64,000 bases of DNA, from contig NZ_JACRTE010000005.1 in assembly GCF_014385105.1 (NCBI RefSeq), positions 1-64,000 on the forward strand, read 5' to 3'. The notes under the pieces were generated by a model. That model was given only the letters and a program-made list of their open reading frames with translations. It was not told where the DNA came from and did no database searches. A program made the translations under genes and the position numbers. Positions within the stretch are counted from its first letter, which is position 1. Each line of letters opens with the position of its first letter. This DNA comes from Qingrenia yutianensis (GTDB lineage Bacteria; Bacillota; Clostridia; UMGS1810). Positions 34,536 to 43,445 of this stretch are shown here, in pieces.

Positions 34536-34663
34536 AAATTCTTTGTGCCGCCGATTGCTCCGCGGTTTTAAAAAGTTGCTCACGCTCGTGCAAAGCGCGG
34601 GGTATCCGCCGAATTTTCGATTAGCCCCGTCCTCGTCAGCCGAATAAATCGGTTCAGGCGCTT
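34536..34663 (-). ncRNA. glmS ribozyme-riboswitch
   Basis: Minus-strand sequence matches the glmS ribozyme: cleavage site before GCGCCTG (G at 34661), then GACGAGGACGGGGCTAATCG, TCGGCGGATACCCCGC, and a 3' part ending GCGGCACAAAGAATT. The known RNA cleaves itself when glucosamine-6-phosphate binds, lowering glmS mRNA. It sits between the glmS promoter and start codon. I matched conserved blocks by eye; the exact 3' end is approximate. Confidence 0.88.
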
Positions 34664-34717
34664 AAATTATGCAGAAAAAATCTTCCCTCCTCCGTTTTCG
34701 TATTACCCTTATGCTAC

Positions 34718-34747
34718 ATTATAATATATTATATTGCACAATGTCAA
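34718..34747 (-). promoter_or_regulatory. promoter of glmS
   Basis: Minus-strand TTGACA (34742-34747), 18-bp spacer, TATAAT (34718-34723). Confidence 0.75.
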
Positions 34748-34764
34748 CAAATATTTTAAAAACG

Positions 34765-35610
34765 CTAAAAAATCGTGTTGTTTCTGTAATCGGCAATATC
34801 ATTTTTCGGTGCCTTGCCGGTTAAGTTATGATACGTTTTGTAAAAACTGCAATAGCTCGGAAATCCGGCGCAGATGCACGCTTCGCTCAAATTCATTCCT
34901 TTCATATGATACTCGCGTGTGAGAAGTATTCTTTTGTTTGCAATATAGTTGTTTATGGTAAGTCCCGTGTGCTGTTTAAAAATTCTGCAAAGATGATATT
35001 TGCTCATATACATAAATTTAGCAATATCGTCAAGCTTTAATTCCTGTGAAATCTCGTTGTTTATGTAGTTTAAAATTTTGTTTACGTTTAAATTCTGTGT
35101 ATATTCAACGCGCATTTTTTTACGCGCAAAGTTTATAAAATGCACAAATTCCACCGCCGCGCTGTGTATTACCGACGCGCATTTTAAGTCGCCTGCCTGC
35201 GGAATATAACGCTCCATACGTTCAAAAAAAGCGGTTAATTCCTTTCTGTCCTCTTCGCCGAGACGTATGCAGTTGTTCTCGCCTATCGGGTGCGATATGA
35301 AAAATTCCTTGTATTTTCCGCACGCAAATTTCTCGAAAAGCGAATCGGTCAGCGACATTACGACACGTTCGTAAACCGTGTTGGAACGATGCTTTATCTG
35401 ATGCATTTCGTTGCTTTTCATAATCATAATATCATACGGTTTTAAGGGATATGTATTACTCTCAACTATAAAATCCGCATCGCCCTTTAAAAACACCAAA
35501 ACTTCAATGTATCCGTGCATATGCAAATGAAATTCTTCGTCCTCCGACGGGACGGTTTCGGAGTGTCTGTAATAGAAATATCCGTCCTTAAAATCTATAT
35601 CTTTTTTCAC
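34765..35610 (-). CDS. AraC-family regulator, probable hexuronate operon regulator
   Basis: 281 residues from GTG 35610 (GAGGGTGATAAA upstream). The N-terminal cupin domain (EEFHLHMHGYIEVLVFLKGD, PLKPYDIMIMKSNEMHQI) is a sugar-sensing fold; the C-terminus has paired helix-turn-helix motifs (LDDIAKFMYMSKYHLCRIFK, LSEACICAGFPSYCSFYKTY). It is divergent from the six-gene hexuronate operon. Three 9-bp direct repeats in the shared upstream region are plausible binding sites. Confidence 0.87.
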   Translation of the reverse strand: MKKDIDFKDGYFYYRHSETVPSEDEEFHLHMHGYIEVLVFLKGDADFIVESNTYPLKPYDIMIMKSNEMHQIKHRSNTVYERVVMSLTDSLFEKFACGKYKEFFISHPIGENNCIRLGEEDRKELTAFFERMERYIPQAGDLKCASVIHSAAVEFVHFINFARKKMRVEYTQNLNVNKILNYINNEISQELKLDDIAKFMYMSKYHLCRIFKQHTGLTINNYIANKRILLTREYHMKGMNLSEACICAGFPSYCSFYKTYHNLTGKAPKNDIADYRNNTIF

Positions 35611-35649
35611 TTTATCACCCTCTTTTTTTGAACATTATAACATAACATA

Positions 35650-35679
35650 GCAACATTTGCAATGTTTAGAGCAATATTT
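35650..35679. promoter_or_regulatory. candidate AraC operator: three direct repeats
   Basis: GCAACATTT (35650), GCAATGTTT (35659) and GCAATATTT (35671) lie in tandem just upstream of the operon's -35. AraC proteins typically bind direct repeats in this position to activate. Confidence 0.45.
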
Positions 35680-35682
35680 TTA

Positions 35683-35711
35683 TTGAAAATTTAAAAAATT
35701 TGTATTAAAAT
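35683..35711 (+). promoter_or_regulatory. promoter of the hexuronate operon
   Basis: TTGAAA (35683-35688), 17-bp spacer, TAAAAT (35706-35711). The imperfect boxes fit an activator-dependent promoter. Confidence 0.5.
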
Positions 35712-35792
35712 ATCCTTATAACGAAAGTGGGAGGTCTTCGCCAAAAACAGGCGTCAAAACTTCTTTTCTTTCAAAAAGGAGAGTGAAAAAAG

Positions 35793-36647
35793 GTGGACTG
35801 CTGCTTTAAACTTTCGGGTTTTGCAGACGAAATCGATCCCGATATAAACAAGCAATTTGAACATTTAAATAAGCTCGGCATAAAATACTTTGAAGTCCGC
35901 GGAGTTAACGGAAAAAACATTTCAAAACTCACGGACAGCGAAGTTGAAAGCCTGAAAGACGCAATGAAATCGCATAACATCAGCGTTTCGTCAATCGGCT
36001 CGCCGATAGGAAAAGTTAAAATGTCGGACGATTTGGACGCGCATTTTAACAAATTTATGCGCGTTGTTGAAATTGCAAAAAAGCTTAATTCAAAATATAT
36101 AAGAATTTTCAGTTTTTATCCGCCCGACGGTGAAAACATTGAAAATTACCGCGGCAAAATTATAGAAAATCTTAAAAAGATGGCAAAATACGCCGAAAAA
36201 GAGGGCGTTATTCTGCTCCACGAAAACGAAAAGGATATTTACGGCGACACACCCGAAAGGTGCAAAGATTTGTTTGACAATATAAAATCCGACGCATTCA
36301 AAGGCGTTTTCGACCCCGCAAACTTTGTGCAGTGCGGCTGCACAACATATCCCGATGCGTGGAACCTTTTGAAAGAGCACATTGTGTATATGCACATCAA
36401 GGACGCGAAAGCGGAAAACGGCGACGTCGTTCCGGCAGGATACGGCGGCGGAAACATTGCAAAAATCATAAGCGAGCTTAAAAAAGACGGATATAACGGC
36501 TTTTTGAGCCTTGAACCGCATCTCGGCACGTTTTTGGGGCTTGAGGCGCTCGAAACCGATGACAAAATGATGTCGCTCGAAAAAAGCGGGCCGGAAAAAT
36601 TCACAATCGCTTATGAGGCACTTATGAAAATTGTTAACGAAAAATAA
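35793..36647 (+). CDS. sugar phosphate isomerase/epimerase (xylose isomerase-like TIM barrel)
   Basis: 284 residues from GTG 35793. AP-endonuclease-2/xylose-isomerase-like barrel motifs are visible: CFKLSGFADEIDPDINKQFE, ILLHENEKDIYGDTPERC, KGVFDPANFVQCG, YMHIKDAKAENG and LSLEPHL, with metal-binding Glu, Asp, His and Glu. These enzymes isomerise or epimerise sugars and keto-sugar acids. It is first gene of the hexuronate operon. Its exact reaction is not deducible; feeding an unusual sugar acid into the pathway is likely. Confidence 0.8.
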   Translation: MDCCFKLSGFADEIDPDINKQFEHLNKLGIKYFEVRGVNGKNISKLTDSEVESLKDAMKSHNISVSSIGSPIGKVKMSDDLDAHFNKFMRVVEIAKKLNSKYIRIFSFYPPDGENIENYRGKIIENLKKMAKYAEKEGVILLHENEKDIYGDTPERCKDLFDNIKSDAFKGVFDPANFVQCGCTTYPDAWNLLKEHIVYMHIKDAKAENGDVVPAGYGGGNIAKIISELKKDGYNGFLSLEPHLGTFLGLEALETDDKMMSLEKSGPEKFTIAYEALMKIVNEK

Positions 36648-36666
36648 AATTCGGAGGATTATAAAA

Positions 36667-37830
36667 ATGAGCAAACTGAAAATGGGAATTATCGGCTTCG
36701 GCAATATGGGTACAACTCACGCAAACAACCTTACAAAAGGACGCGTTAAAGATATGGAACTGGGCGCAATCTGCGATATTGACCCCGCGCGCCTTGAAGC
36801 CGCAAAAGAGCTTTATCCCGACGTTCCGCGTTTTGACAACGCCGAGGAGCTTTATAAAAACGGCGGCTGCGATGTTGTAATCGTTGCGATTCCGCATTAT
36901 GACCACCCAAAATATGTTGAAATGGCATTTTCATACGGTCTTAACGTTATCACCGAAAAACCTGCCGGGGTTTACACAAAACAGGTTATAGAAATGAACG
37001 AGGCGGCAAAAAAATCAGGCAAGCTTTTCGGAATTATGTATAATCAGCGCACCACCGATACATACAAAAAAATCAAAAAAATGGTTGAGGACGGCACGCT
37101 CGGCCACATCAAACGCATACAGTGGACAATCACCGACTGGTACCGTCCGCAGGCATATCACGACAGTGCATCGTGGCGTTCGTCGTGGGCGAAAGAGGGA
37201 GGCGGTACGCTTATCAACCAAAATCCGCATCAGCTCGATTTATGGCAGTGGATGTTCGGTATGCCCGACCGCATTTCGTCGCACGTTTCGTACGGCAAAT
37301 ATTACAACATAGAGGTTGAGGACGACGTTACCGCATATATGGAATACGACAACGGCACAACGGGCGTTTACATCACCTCAACGGGCGAGGCACCGGGAAC
37401 GAACAGGCTCGAGATAGCGTGCGATATGGGTAAAATCGTTGTGGAAAACGACAAAATGATTTTCTGGCGCAACACGGTATCGGAGCGCGAATTTAACAAA
37501 ACAAACACCAAAATTTTCGGACTTCCCGAATGCTGGAAGTGCGAAATCCCCACAAAACCGGCAAGCAGAACACCGCACGCACTCATTATGCAAAACTTCG
37601 CAGAAAGCCTTTTAAACGGCACACCGCTCATTGCACCGGGATATGAGGGCATAAACGGACTTACAATTTCAAACGCTATACATTTAAGCTCGTGGACTGG
37701 TGAAACGGTTGACGTTAAAAACTTCCCTCACGAAAGATTTTACGAGCTTTTGAAAGAAAAAATCGCAAATTCAAACGCTGACAAAAAGGTAGTTAAAAAA
37801 CAGGTTGCCGACACATCGGGAAGCTATTAA
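36667..37830 (+). CDS. Gfo/Idh/MocA-family NAD(P)-dependent oxidoreductase
   Basis: 387 residues from ATG 36667 (CGGAGGATTATAAAA upstream; no ribosome site at earlier starts). The Rossmann start MGIIGFGNMGTTHANNL and EKPAGVYTKQV, the GFO motif with the conserved Lys-Pro, are clear. The C-terminal alpha/beta domain has WGGxLINQ-like GGGTLINQNPHQLDLWQWM. It probably oxidises or reduces a sugar or sugar derivative. It lies 19 bp after the isomerase gene. Confidence 0.85.
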   Translation: MSKLKMGIIGFGNMGTTHANNLTKGRVKDMELGAICDIDPARLEAAKELYPDVPRFDNAEELYKNGGCDVVIVAIPHYDHPKYVEMAFSYGLNVITEKPAGVYTKQVIEMNEAAKKSGKLFGIMYNQRTTDTYKKIKKMVEDGTLGHIKRIQWTITDWYRPQAYHDSASWRSSWAKEGGGTLINQNPHQLDLWQWMFGMPDRISSHVSYGKYYNIEVEDDVTAYMEYDNGTTGVYITSTGEAPGTNRLEIACDMGKIVVENDKMIFWRNTVSEREFNKTNTKIFGLPECWKCEIPTKPASRTPHALIMQNFAESLLNGTPLIAPGYEGINGLTISNAIHLSSWTGETVDVKNFPHERFYELLKEKIANSNADKKVVKKQVADTSGSY

Positions 37831-37849
37831 AATTTAAGGAGAGATAAAA

Positions 37850-38635
37850 ATGCTGGACAGAAGAATAGGAGCACAGTATTACACCCTGCGCGAATTTTGC
37901 AATACAAAAGAAAATTTTGACGAAACCTGCAAAAATGTGAGCGAAATCGGCTACAAAACCGTTCAGCTTTCGGGCTTGGGCGATATTTCGGCAAGTGACG
38001 TTAAAGAGGTTACAGACAAATATTCGTTACTCCCAGTCCTTACACACAGACCGTCCGCGGAGTTTGAGGAAAAACTCGACGAACTTATAGACTATCACAA
38101 AACAATCGGCTGCAAAGCCGCAGGACTCGGCGCAATTCCGCTTGACGGCGCAGTTTCCGAGGACGTCCTTAACACATTTTTGAAAAAATACAACGCAATT
38201 GCAGAAAAGCTTGAAAAACACGGCATAACCTTTGCATATCACAACCACACGGTTGAATTCGGCAAAATCAAGGGAAAGCACATTCTGGATATTATCGCGG
38301 AGAATACTCACCCGAACTTTAAGCTTACACTGGACGTTTACTGGGTTGCATTCAGCGGTATGAACCCCGTTAAATGTCTTGAAAAATACAAAAACAAAAT
38401 CGAATGTATTCATTTTAAAGACCTCGGCGTTGACACGAACGAGGGCAAAATGGTAAATCCGATAGTTATGCGCCCCGTTTCGGAGGGCAACCTCGACTGG
38501 GACGAAATCATCTCCGCGTCGGACGAATCGGGAGCAAAATGGGCACAGGTTGAACAGGATAAATGCTACGGCGAGGACCCGTTCGGCTGTATGAAACGAA
38601 GCTACGAATTTCTAAAAACGAAAGGATTTTGTTAA
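37850..38635 (+). CDS. second sugar phosphate isomerase/epimerase
   Basis: 261 residues of the same TIM-barrel superfamily as the first operon gene but only distantly similar. Motifs: RRIGAQYYTLREFC, FAYHNHTVEFGK, LTLDVYWVAFSG, CIHFKDLG, WAQVEQDKCYG. Conserved metal ligands (Glu, Asp, His, Glu) can be placed. AAGGAGAGATAAAA precedes the ATG. Pairing of such enzymes with Gfo/Idh/MocA dehydrogenases is typical of catabolic routes for modified or rare sugars. Confidence 0.8.
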   Translation: MLDRRIGAQYYTLREFCNTKENFDETCKNVSEIGYKTVQLSGLGDISASDVKEVTDKYSLLPVLTHRPSAEFEEKLDELIDYHKTIGCKAAGLGAIPLDGAVSEDVLNTFLKKYNAIAEKLEKHGITFAYHNHTVEFGKIKGKHILDIIAENTHPNFKLTLDVYWVAFSGMNPVKCLEKYKNKIECIHFKDLGVDTNEGKMVNPIVMRPVSEGNLDWDEIISASDESGAKWAQVEQDKCYGEDPFGCMKRSYEFLKTKGFC

Positions 38636-38638
38636 ATT

Positions 38639-39637
38639 ATGAAAAACGCCTGCGTTATAGGATACGGAAATATAGGTCCCGTTCACACGTCAATATTAAA
38701 CGATTTGGGTGCGCTTTACGCAGTCTGCGACGCAGACAGAAAAAAGCTTGACCGCGCACGCGAAAAATATAAAAACATCAAAACCTTTTCAAATTTTGAC
38801 GAGGTTTTAAACGACAAAAACATTGACGTTGTTCACATCTGCACACCGCATTATCTGCACGCACCGCTTACCGAAAAGGCGCTTTCTCACGGCAAGGACG
38901 TCGTACTGGAAAAGCCTGCGGCTATGAATATAACCGAATTTGAAAAGCTTGAAAAGATTATTAAAACCGCAAAAAACAGAGTTTGCGTTGTTTTGCAGAA
39001 CAGATACAACAATTCGATTGTGCGCCTTAAAGAAATAGCCGGGCAAAAAGGCACTCCCGTCGGCGTTTGCGGATTTTTGACGTGGCAGAGAACGGCGGAC
39101 TATTACAACAGTGCCGACTGGCGCGGAAAACTTGCGACCGAGGGCGGTGCACTGCTTATAAATCAGGCAATTCACCTTTTGGATATGATGCAGTATATCG
39201 CAGGCGAACCTGACGGCGCGGAGGGAAACGTGTGCAATCACTCGCTCAAAAATGTAATTGAGGCAGAGGACACCTGCGAGGCGCTTATTTCGTTTAAAAA
39301 CGGCTGTAAAGGCGCGTTTTATGCGACAAACGCATATTCGGGAACTTATCCCTACCGCCTCGAGGTTGACTATCCTGACGCGGCATACCGATACTCCGAT
39401 AACTGTTTATATGAAATCAAGAAGGACGAAATCCCGAAAGTTATAGCCGCCGACACGCCCGCCGAAATAGGAAAATATATTTGGGGCAGTGCTCACAAAG
39501 AGGTCTTGGAGAGATTTTACAGTGAAAGCAAAGTATATGAAACGATTTTTGACGCATATAATGCGCACGCTTTGGTCTACGCAATTTACAAAAGTGCGTC
39601 AGAGGGCGGAAAATATATAAAATTAGGAGAAAAATGA
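38639..39637 (+). CDS. second Gfo/Idh/MocA-family oxidoreductase
   Basis: 332 residues with Rossmann motif CVIGYGNIGPVHTSIL, HICTPHYLHAPLTEKAL, VLEKPAAMNITEF (conserved Lys-Pro) and GGALLINQAIHLLDMMQYI. It starts 3 bp after the isomerase gene and ends 1 bp before uxuA, so the genes are tightly coupled. With the other dehydrogenase it could oxidise and later reduce the same sugar; this is inference. Confidence 0.83.
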   Translation: MKNACVIGYGNIGPVHTSILNDLGALYAVCDADRKKLDRAREKYKNIKTFSNFDEVLNDKNIDVVHICTPHYLHAPLTEKALSHGKDVVLEKPAAMNITEFEKLEKIIKTAKNRVCVVLQNRYNNSIVRLKEIAGQKGTPVGVCGFLTWQRTADYYNSADWRGKLATEGGALLINQAIHLLDMMQYIAGEPDGAEGNVCNHSLKNVIEAEDTCEALISFKNGCKGAFYATNAYSGTYPYRLEVDYPDAAYRYSDNCLYEIKKDEIPKVIAADTPAEIGKYIWGSAHKEVLERFYSESKVYETIFDAYNAHALVYAIYKSASEGGKYIKLGEK

Positions 39638-39638
39638 A

Positions 39639-40676
39639 ATGCAAATGACATTCAGATGGTACGGCAAAGATGATCCCGTAACACTCGAAAAAATCCGGCA
39701 AATTCCCGGGGTGACGGGCATTGTTTCGGCAATCTACGACGTTCCCGTGGGTGAGGCTTTGAGCCTTGAGAAAATTTTGGAGCTCAAAAAAGAAATTGAG
39801 GACAAAGGACTTACATTAAGCGTTATCGAAAGCGTCCCCGTTCACGAGGACATCAAAATGGGCTGCGGCGACCGCGACAGGTACATAGAAAACTACTGCA
39901 CAACATTAAGAAATCTAGCAAAGGCAGGTATAGACTGCGTTTGCTACAACTTTATGCCTGTCTTCGACTGGACGCGCTCCGATTTGGCATATGAGCTTCC
40001 CGACGGTTCAAATGCGCTGATTTACGACAACGAAACGGTGCTTAAAATGAACCCGTTAAGCGGTGATTTATCCCTTCCCGGCTGGGATTCGAGCTACACA
40101 AAAGACGGTATGCGCTCACTTTTGGAGGCATACAGCAAAATCACCGAAGAGGATTTGTGGAACAATTTAAAATACTTCCTCGACCGCGTTATAAAAGTTG
40201 CGGAGGAGGTTAAAGTCAAAATGGCTATCCACCCCGACGATCCCCCCTGGAGCATTTTCGGTTTGCCGAGGATTATCACAAGCAAGAGAAACATTGAACG
40301 ATTTTTAAAGCTTTACGACAGCAAATACAACGGTCTTACGCTTTGCAGCGGTTCGCTCGGCGCAGACCCGAACAACGATATTCCCGATATGGTGCGCTCG
40401 TTCTGCGGCCGCATACATTTTGCGCATATCCGCAACATCAAAATCACAGGCGAAAGATGCTTTGAGGAGTCGGCACACAAAACAGAGGCAGGCTCGCTCG
40501 ACATTTTTGAAATCGTAAAAGCTTACCGCGACTGCGGTTTTGACGGCTATATCCGTCCCGACCACGGCAGAATGATTTGGGGCGAAACGGGACGTCCCGG
40601 CTACGGGCTTTACGACAGAGCGCTTGGTGCGGTATACATTAACGGCATTTGGGAAGCGCTTGAAAAAACAAAATAA
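39639..40676 (+). CDS. uxuA: mannonate dehydratase
   Basis: 345 residues, the expected UxuA size. Signature parts: MTFRWYGKDDPVTLEKIRQI, PGVTGIVSAIYDVPVGE, CYNFMPVFDWTRSDL, MAIHPDDPPWSIFGLPRI, CSGSLG and YIRPDHGRMIWGE, with the metal-binding His and Cys residues. It dehydrates D-mannonate to 2-keto-3-deoxygluconate. AGGAG lies upstream; the first of two close ATGs gives the usual M-x-M-T-F start. Product goes to KDG kinase (6941) and KDPG aldolase (19555). Confidence 0.95.
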   Translation: MQMTFRWYGKDDPVTLEKIRQIPGVTGIVSAIYDVPVGEALSLEKILELKKEIEDKGLTLSVIESVPVHEDIKMGCGDRDRYIENYCTTLRNLAKAGIDCVCYNFMPVFDWTRSDLAYELPDGSNALIYDNETVLKMNPLSGDLSLPGWDSSYTKDGMRSLLEAYSKITEEDLWNNLKYFLDRVIKVAEEVKVKMAIHPDDPPWSIFGLPRIITSKRNIERFLKLYDSKYNGLTLCSGSLGADPNNDIPDMVRSFCGRIHFAHIRNIKITGERCFEESAHKTEAGSLDIFEIVKAYRDCGFDGYIRPDHGRMIWGETGRPGYGLYDRALGAVYINGIWEALEKTK

Positions 40677-40692
40677 GAAAGGAAAAATTAAA

Positions 40693-41541
40693 ATGAAATT
40701 ACCGTTTAAAATTGATTTGACAGACAAGGTTGCAGTTGTAACAGGCGGCGGCGGTGTGCTTTGCTCGGGCTTTGCAAAGGCTATTGCACAGTGCGGTGCG
40801 CGCGTTGCAATTCTCGATTTGCGCGAAGAAAACGCAAAAAAAGTTGCCGATGAGATAAACGCTGACGGCGGAAAGGCATTGGGAATTTCGGCAAACGTGC
40901 TTGAAAAAGACAGCCTTACGGCGGCGAAAAAAATCATCAACGAAAAATTCGGCACGGTTGATGTTTTAATCAACGGTGCCGGCGGAAACCACCCGAAAGG
41001 CACCACAACAAAGGAATATTACGAAAAAGGCGACGAGGAAAATGCCGACGTTGTAAGCTTTTTCGACCTCGACAAAAGCGGTGTTGAATTTGTATTTAAC
41101 CTAAACTTTTTGGGAACACTTATTCCGACGCAGGTTTTCGCGCCCGATTTGCTCGATAAAAAAGACGCGGTAATTTTGAACGTTTCGTCGATGAACGCTT
41201 TTTGTCCGCTCACCAAAATTCCGGCATACAGCGGTGCAAAAGCGGCGGTGTCAAACTTCACAAAATGGCTCGCGGTGCATTTTTCAAAAACAGGAATACG
41301 TGTAAACGCGATTGCACCGGGATTTTTCGTAACCGATCAGAACCGCGCGCTTTTAATTGACGAAAACGGAAACTTCACACCGCGTTCGCAGAAAATTTTA
41401 AACAGCACGCCGATGGGCAGATTCGGCGAAACGGAAGAACTCACGGGAACGCTGCTGTGGCTTTTGTCGAACGGCGCAACGTTTGTAAACGGCGTTGTTG
41501 TTCCTGTTGACGGCGGATTTTCGGCATACAGCGGAGTGTAA
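40693..41541 (+). CDS. uxuB: SDR-family fructuronate reductase (mannonate oxidoreductase)
   Basis: 282 residues from ATG 40693 (GAAAGGAAAAATTAAA upstream; earlier starts overlap uxuA). KIDLTDKVAVVTGGGGVLCS is the cofactor motif; YSGAKAAVSNFTKWLAV holds the catalytic Tyr/Lys; GRFGETEELTGTLLWLLS precedes the end. This SDR type (as in Bacillus YjmF) replaces the MDR-type UxuB and reduces fructuronate to mannonate. A conserved insert around PKGTTTKEYYEKGDEE is typical of this subgroup. Last gene of the operon. Confidence 0.87.
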   Translation: MKLPFKIDLTDKVAVVTGGGGVLCSGFAKAIAQCGARVAILDLREENAKKVADEINADGGKALGISANVLEKDSLTAAKKIINEKFGTVDVLINGAGGNHPKGTTTKEYYEKGDEENADVVSFFDLDKSGVEFVFNLNFLGTLIPTQVFAPDLLDKKDAVILNVSSMNAFCPLTKIPAYSGAKAAVSNFTKWLAVHFSKTGIRVNAIAPGFFVTDQNRALLIDENGNFTPRSQKILNSTPMGRFGETEELTGTLLWLLSNGATFVNGVVVPVDGGFSAYSGV

Positions 41542-41567
41542 AATTTTTAATTGCGTCTTAAAAAATA

Positions 41568-41596
41568 TTGACTTTTTCCGATATATGGAATATAAT
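41568..41596 (+). promoter_or_regulatory. promoter of the cytidylate-kinase-like gene
   Basis: TTGACT (41568-41573), 17-bp spacer, TATAAT (41591-41596). Confidence 0.75.
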
Positions 41597-41622
41597 AAAG
41601 TTACAAAAGGAGGCGCATATAT

Positions 41623-42231
41623 ATGAAAAAAATTGTTACCATTGCACGAGAATTCGGCAGCGGCGGACGTTATATCGGCAAACTTGCGGCTGAAAAACTC
41701 GGATATAAATTTTATGATAAAGAGCTTATTATGCTTATGTCAAAGGAAAGCGGACTTTCGGACGAATTTATTGAGGAAGCGGGCGAAAAGATTACAAACA
41801 GTATGCTTTTCAACGTCGCTATGGGCGGAGTTTATTTGAACCCCGGCTATAACAACACGCTTATGCCGTTGTCCGACAAGCTTTTCGTGGTGCAGAGCAA
41901 CATTATAAAACGCATTGCGGAGGAAGGTCCCTGCGTTATAGTCGGCAGATGCGCGGACTACAGTTTGAAAGAGCGCGGCGACTGCCTTAACGTGTTTATC
42001 CACTGCCCCGACGAGCAGAAAGCAGAGCGCGCAACCAAAATTTACAATATGCCCGAAAAGAATATTGAAAAGGAAATCAAGCGCCGAAACAAAGCGCGTT
42101 CCAGCCATTATTACTATTATACGGGACTTGATTGGGGTTCGCCCAGCAATTATGACATTGTGCTCAACAGCGGTTCGCTCGGTGCGGATATGTGCGCCGA
42201 CATCATTGCAGACATCGCAAAAAACTGCTGA
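41623..42231 (+). CDS. cytidylate kinase-like P-loop protein
   Basis: 202 residues of the AAA_26/cytidylate-kinase-like family. The N-terminus ITIAREFGSGGRYIGKLAAE (here VTIAREFGSGG) has a modified P-loop, FYDKELI follows, and the LID-like arginines lie in EKEIKRRNKARSSHYYYYTG. True CMP kinase (Cmk) is normally encoded elsewhere; proteins of this group are abundant in Clostridia and poorly characterised. Nucleoside-phosphate kinase activity is plausible but unproven. Confidence 0.75.
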   Translation: MKKIVTIAREFGSGGRYIGKLAAEKLGYKFYDKELIMLMSKESGLSDEFIEEAGEKITNSMLFNVAMGGVYLNPGYNNTLMPLSDKLFVVQSNIIKRIAEEGPCVIVGRCADYSLKERGDCLNVFIHCPDEQKAERATKIYNMPEKNIEKEIKRRNKARSSHYYYYTGLDWGSPSNYDIVLNSGSLGADMCADIIADIAKNC

Positions 42232-42243
42232 AATTAAAACAAA

Positions 42244-42280
42244 AACCGCTTCTTCGTTTTTGAAGAAGCGGTTAATTTTT
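42244..42280 (+). terminator. convergent terminator
   Basis: AACCGCTTCTTC pairs perfectly with GAAGAAGCGGTT; it serves the kinase-like gene and abuts the stop of the convergent DUF3048 gene. Confidence 0.85.
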
Positions 42281-43297
42281 TTATTTTATAACTGCCTTTG
42301 TCGTCGGGCTTATAATGTTAATCCAGGTTGTACCGGGATTTAGCGAAATCTCGTTTCCGTCCTGTGTTTTGTAAACCGTTTTTGCCTGTCTTGACGTTTT
42401 CTGCCAGGTAATCGGAACGCATTTTCCGCCCGTTATAAAATATCCCTCGCCGTTTCCGACGGTCGAAACGTCCTGTCTGGGCGAGCCGTCGCCGAGCGGA
42501 AAGTTTTTGGCATACTGAATGATAATATTCGTCGCGGTGTAGTCCGTGCCGTCCGCCGATTTATGCTCAGTGGAATTCATTTTTCGCTTATATGCCTTTA
42601 TCTTCTCGTCATAGGTGTAATAAACCTTATACATTCCCGAATAAGGCAAGGTAATATTCACTGCGTTATCACCCGTAATTTCGGTAAATTCCTTGTTTAT
42701 TCCCGTGATTTTTTCATCGGTCGTGCTGCGGTAACCCTTTTCTTTTGCCATAGCCTTAATTTTTTCAATGTTCGTGTACGCGCTGTGCCAGTCGCCCGAA
42801 TATTTTCTTTCGCGCCAGAAAATGTTTCCGTCACCGCCCAGAACACCGTTTATCTTGTTTATGCCAAGCGCACTGATGTCGTTTGCCGCTTTGGGACTCC
42901 AGCCGTAGTGAACATAAACCGCGTCGTTTTCAAGAACGTAATCGAGAAAATAGTGACGCGACGAGCGCACGGGTCCGATTTTCTCGCAGTCGGAATTTTT
43001 GAAAAGCGCCATAAATCGCGTTGCACCGCCCTCAACAACTATCTCGTAAACCTTATATGCCTTGTCAAGACCGCTTTGCGGCCACGCGGAACTGTTGTCG
43101 TTGTCAATCATCACCGCAATGGGACGTTCGTTACCCTCGGTGATGTTTTTGTAAAATTCGCTTGTATTGTCAACCTCGGTAATTTGAGATTTTTCATCAT
43201 TCGTTTCGGTTTTTTCTTCCGCTTTCTTTCCGCACCCCGTCAAAAGGAGCGACGCGCAAAGAAAACCGATTAAAGCGCGTTTTGCCTGTTTTTTCAA
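42281..43297 (-). CDS. DUF3048 (YerB-like) lipoprotein
   Basis: 338 residues from TTG 43297 (GGGGGG 6 nt upstream). A lipoprotein signal ends at LLTGC. Then RPIAVMIDNDNSSAWPQSGL, VVEGGATRFMALF, IGPVRSSRHYFLDYV and YVHYGWSPKA match DUF3048, followed by the C-terminal DUF3048_C part. The family is an exported lipoprotein of unknown biochemical role. It is monocistronic here. Confidence 0.85.
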   Translation of the reverse strand: MKKQAKRALIGFLCASLLLTGCGKKAEEKTETNDEKSQITEVDNTSEFYKNITEGNERPIAVMIDNDNSSAWPQSGLDKAYKVYEIVVEGGATRFMALFKNSDCEKIGPVRSSRHYFLDYVLENDAVYVHYGWSPKAANDISALGINKINGVLGGDGNIFWRERKYSGDWHSAYTNIEKIKAMAKEKGYRSTTDEKITGINKEFTEITGDNAVNITLPYSGMYKVYYTYDEKIKAYKRKMNSTEHKSADGTDYTATNIIIQYAKNFPLGDGSPRQDVSTVGNGEGYFITGGKCVPITWQKTSRQAKTVYKTQDGNEISLNPGTTWINIISPTTKAVIK

Positions 43298-43387
43298 TCA
43301 AATCCCCCCGCTGTTCAATTTATTATATTTTACTATACCAAATGCGCAAAGTCAAAGAAATATGGAAATATTAAACAAAATGTAACA

Positions 43388-43420
43388 TAAAACCGCCCCG
43401 AACAGATAATTCGGGACGGC
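43388..43420 (-). terminator. terminator of gdhA
   Basis: Minus-strand GCCGTCCCGAA pairs with TTCGGGGCGG, followed by TTTTATG. Confidence 0.75.
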
Positions 43421-43445
43421 TTGCGTTACTGTTTTATGAAATTTA

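Noticed and set aside
42563..43273. Plus-strand open frame of 236 codons opposite the DUF3048 lipoprotein
   Set aside because: Antisense shadow; the minus frame has a lipobox and family motifs.
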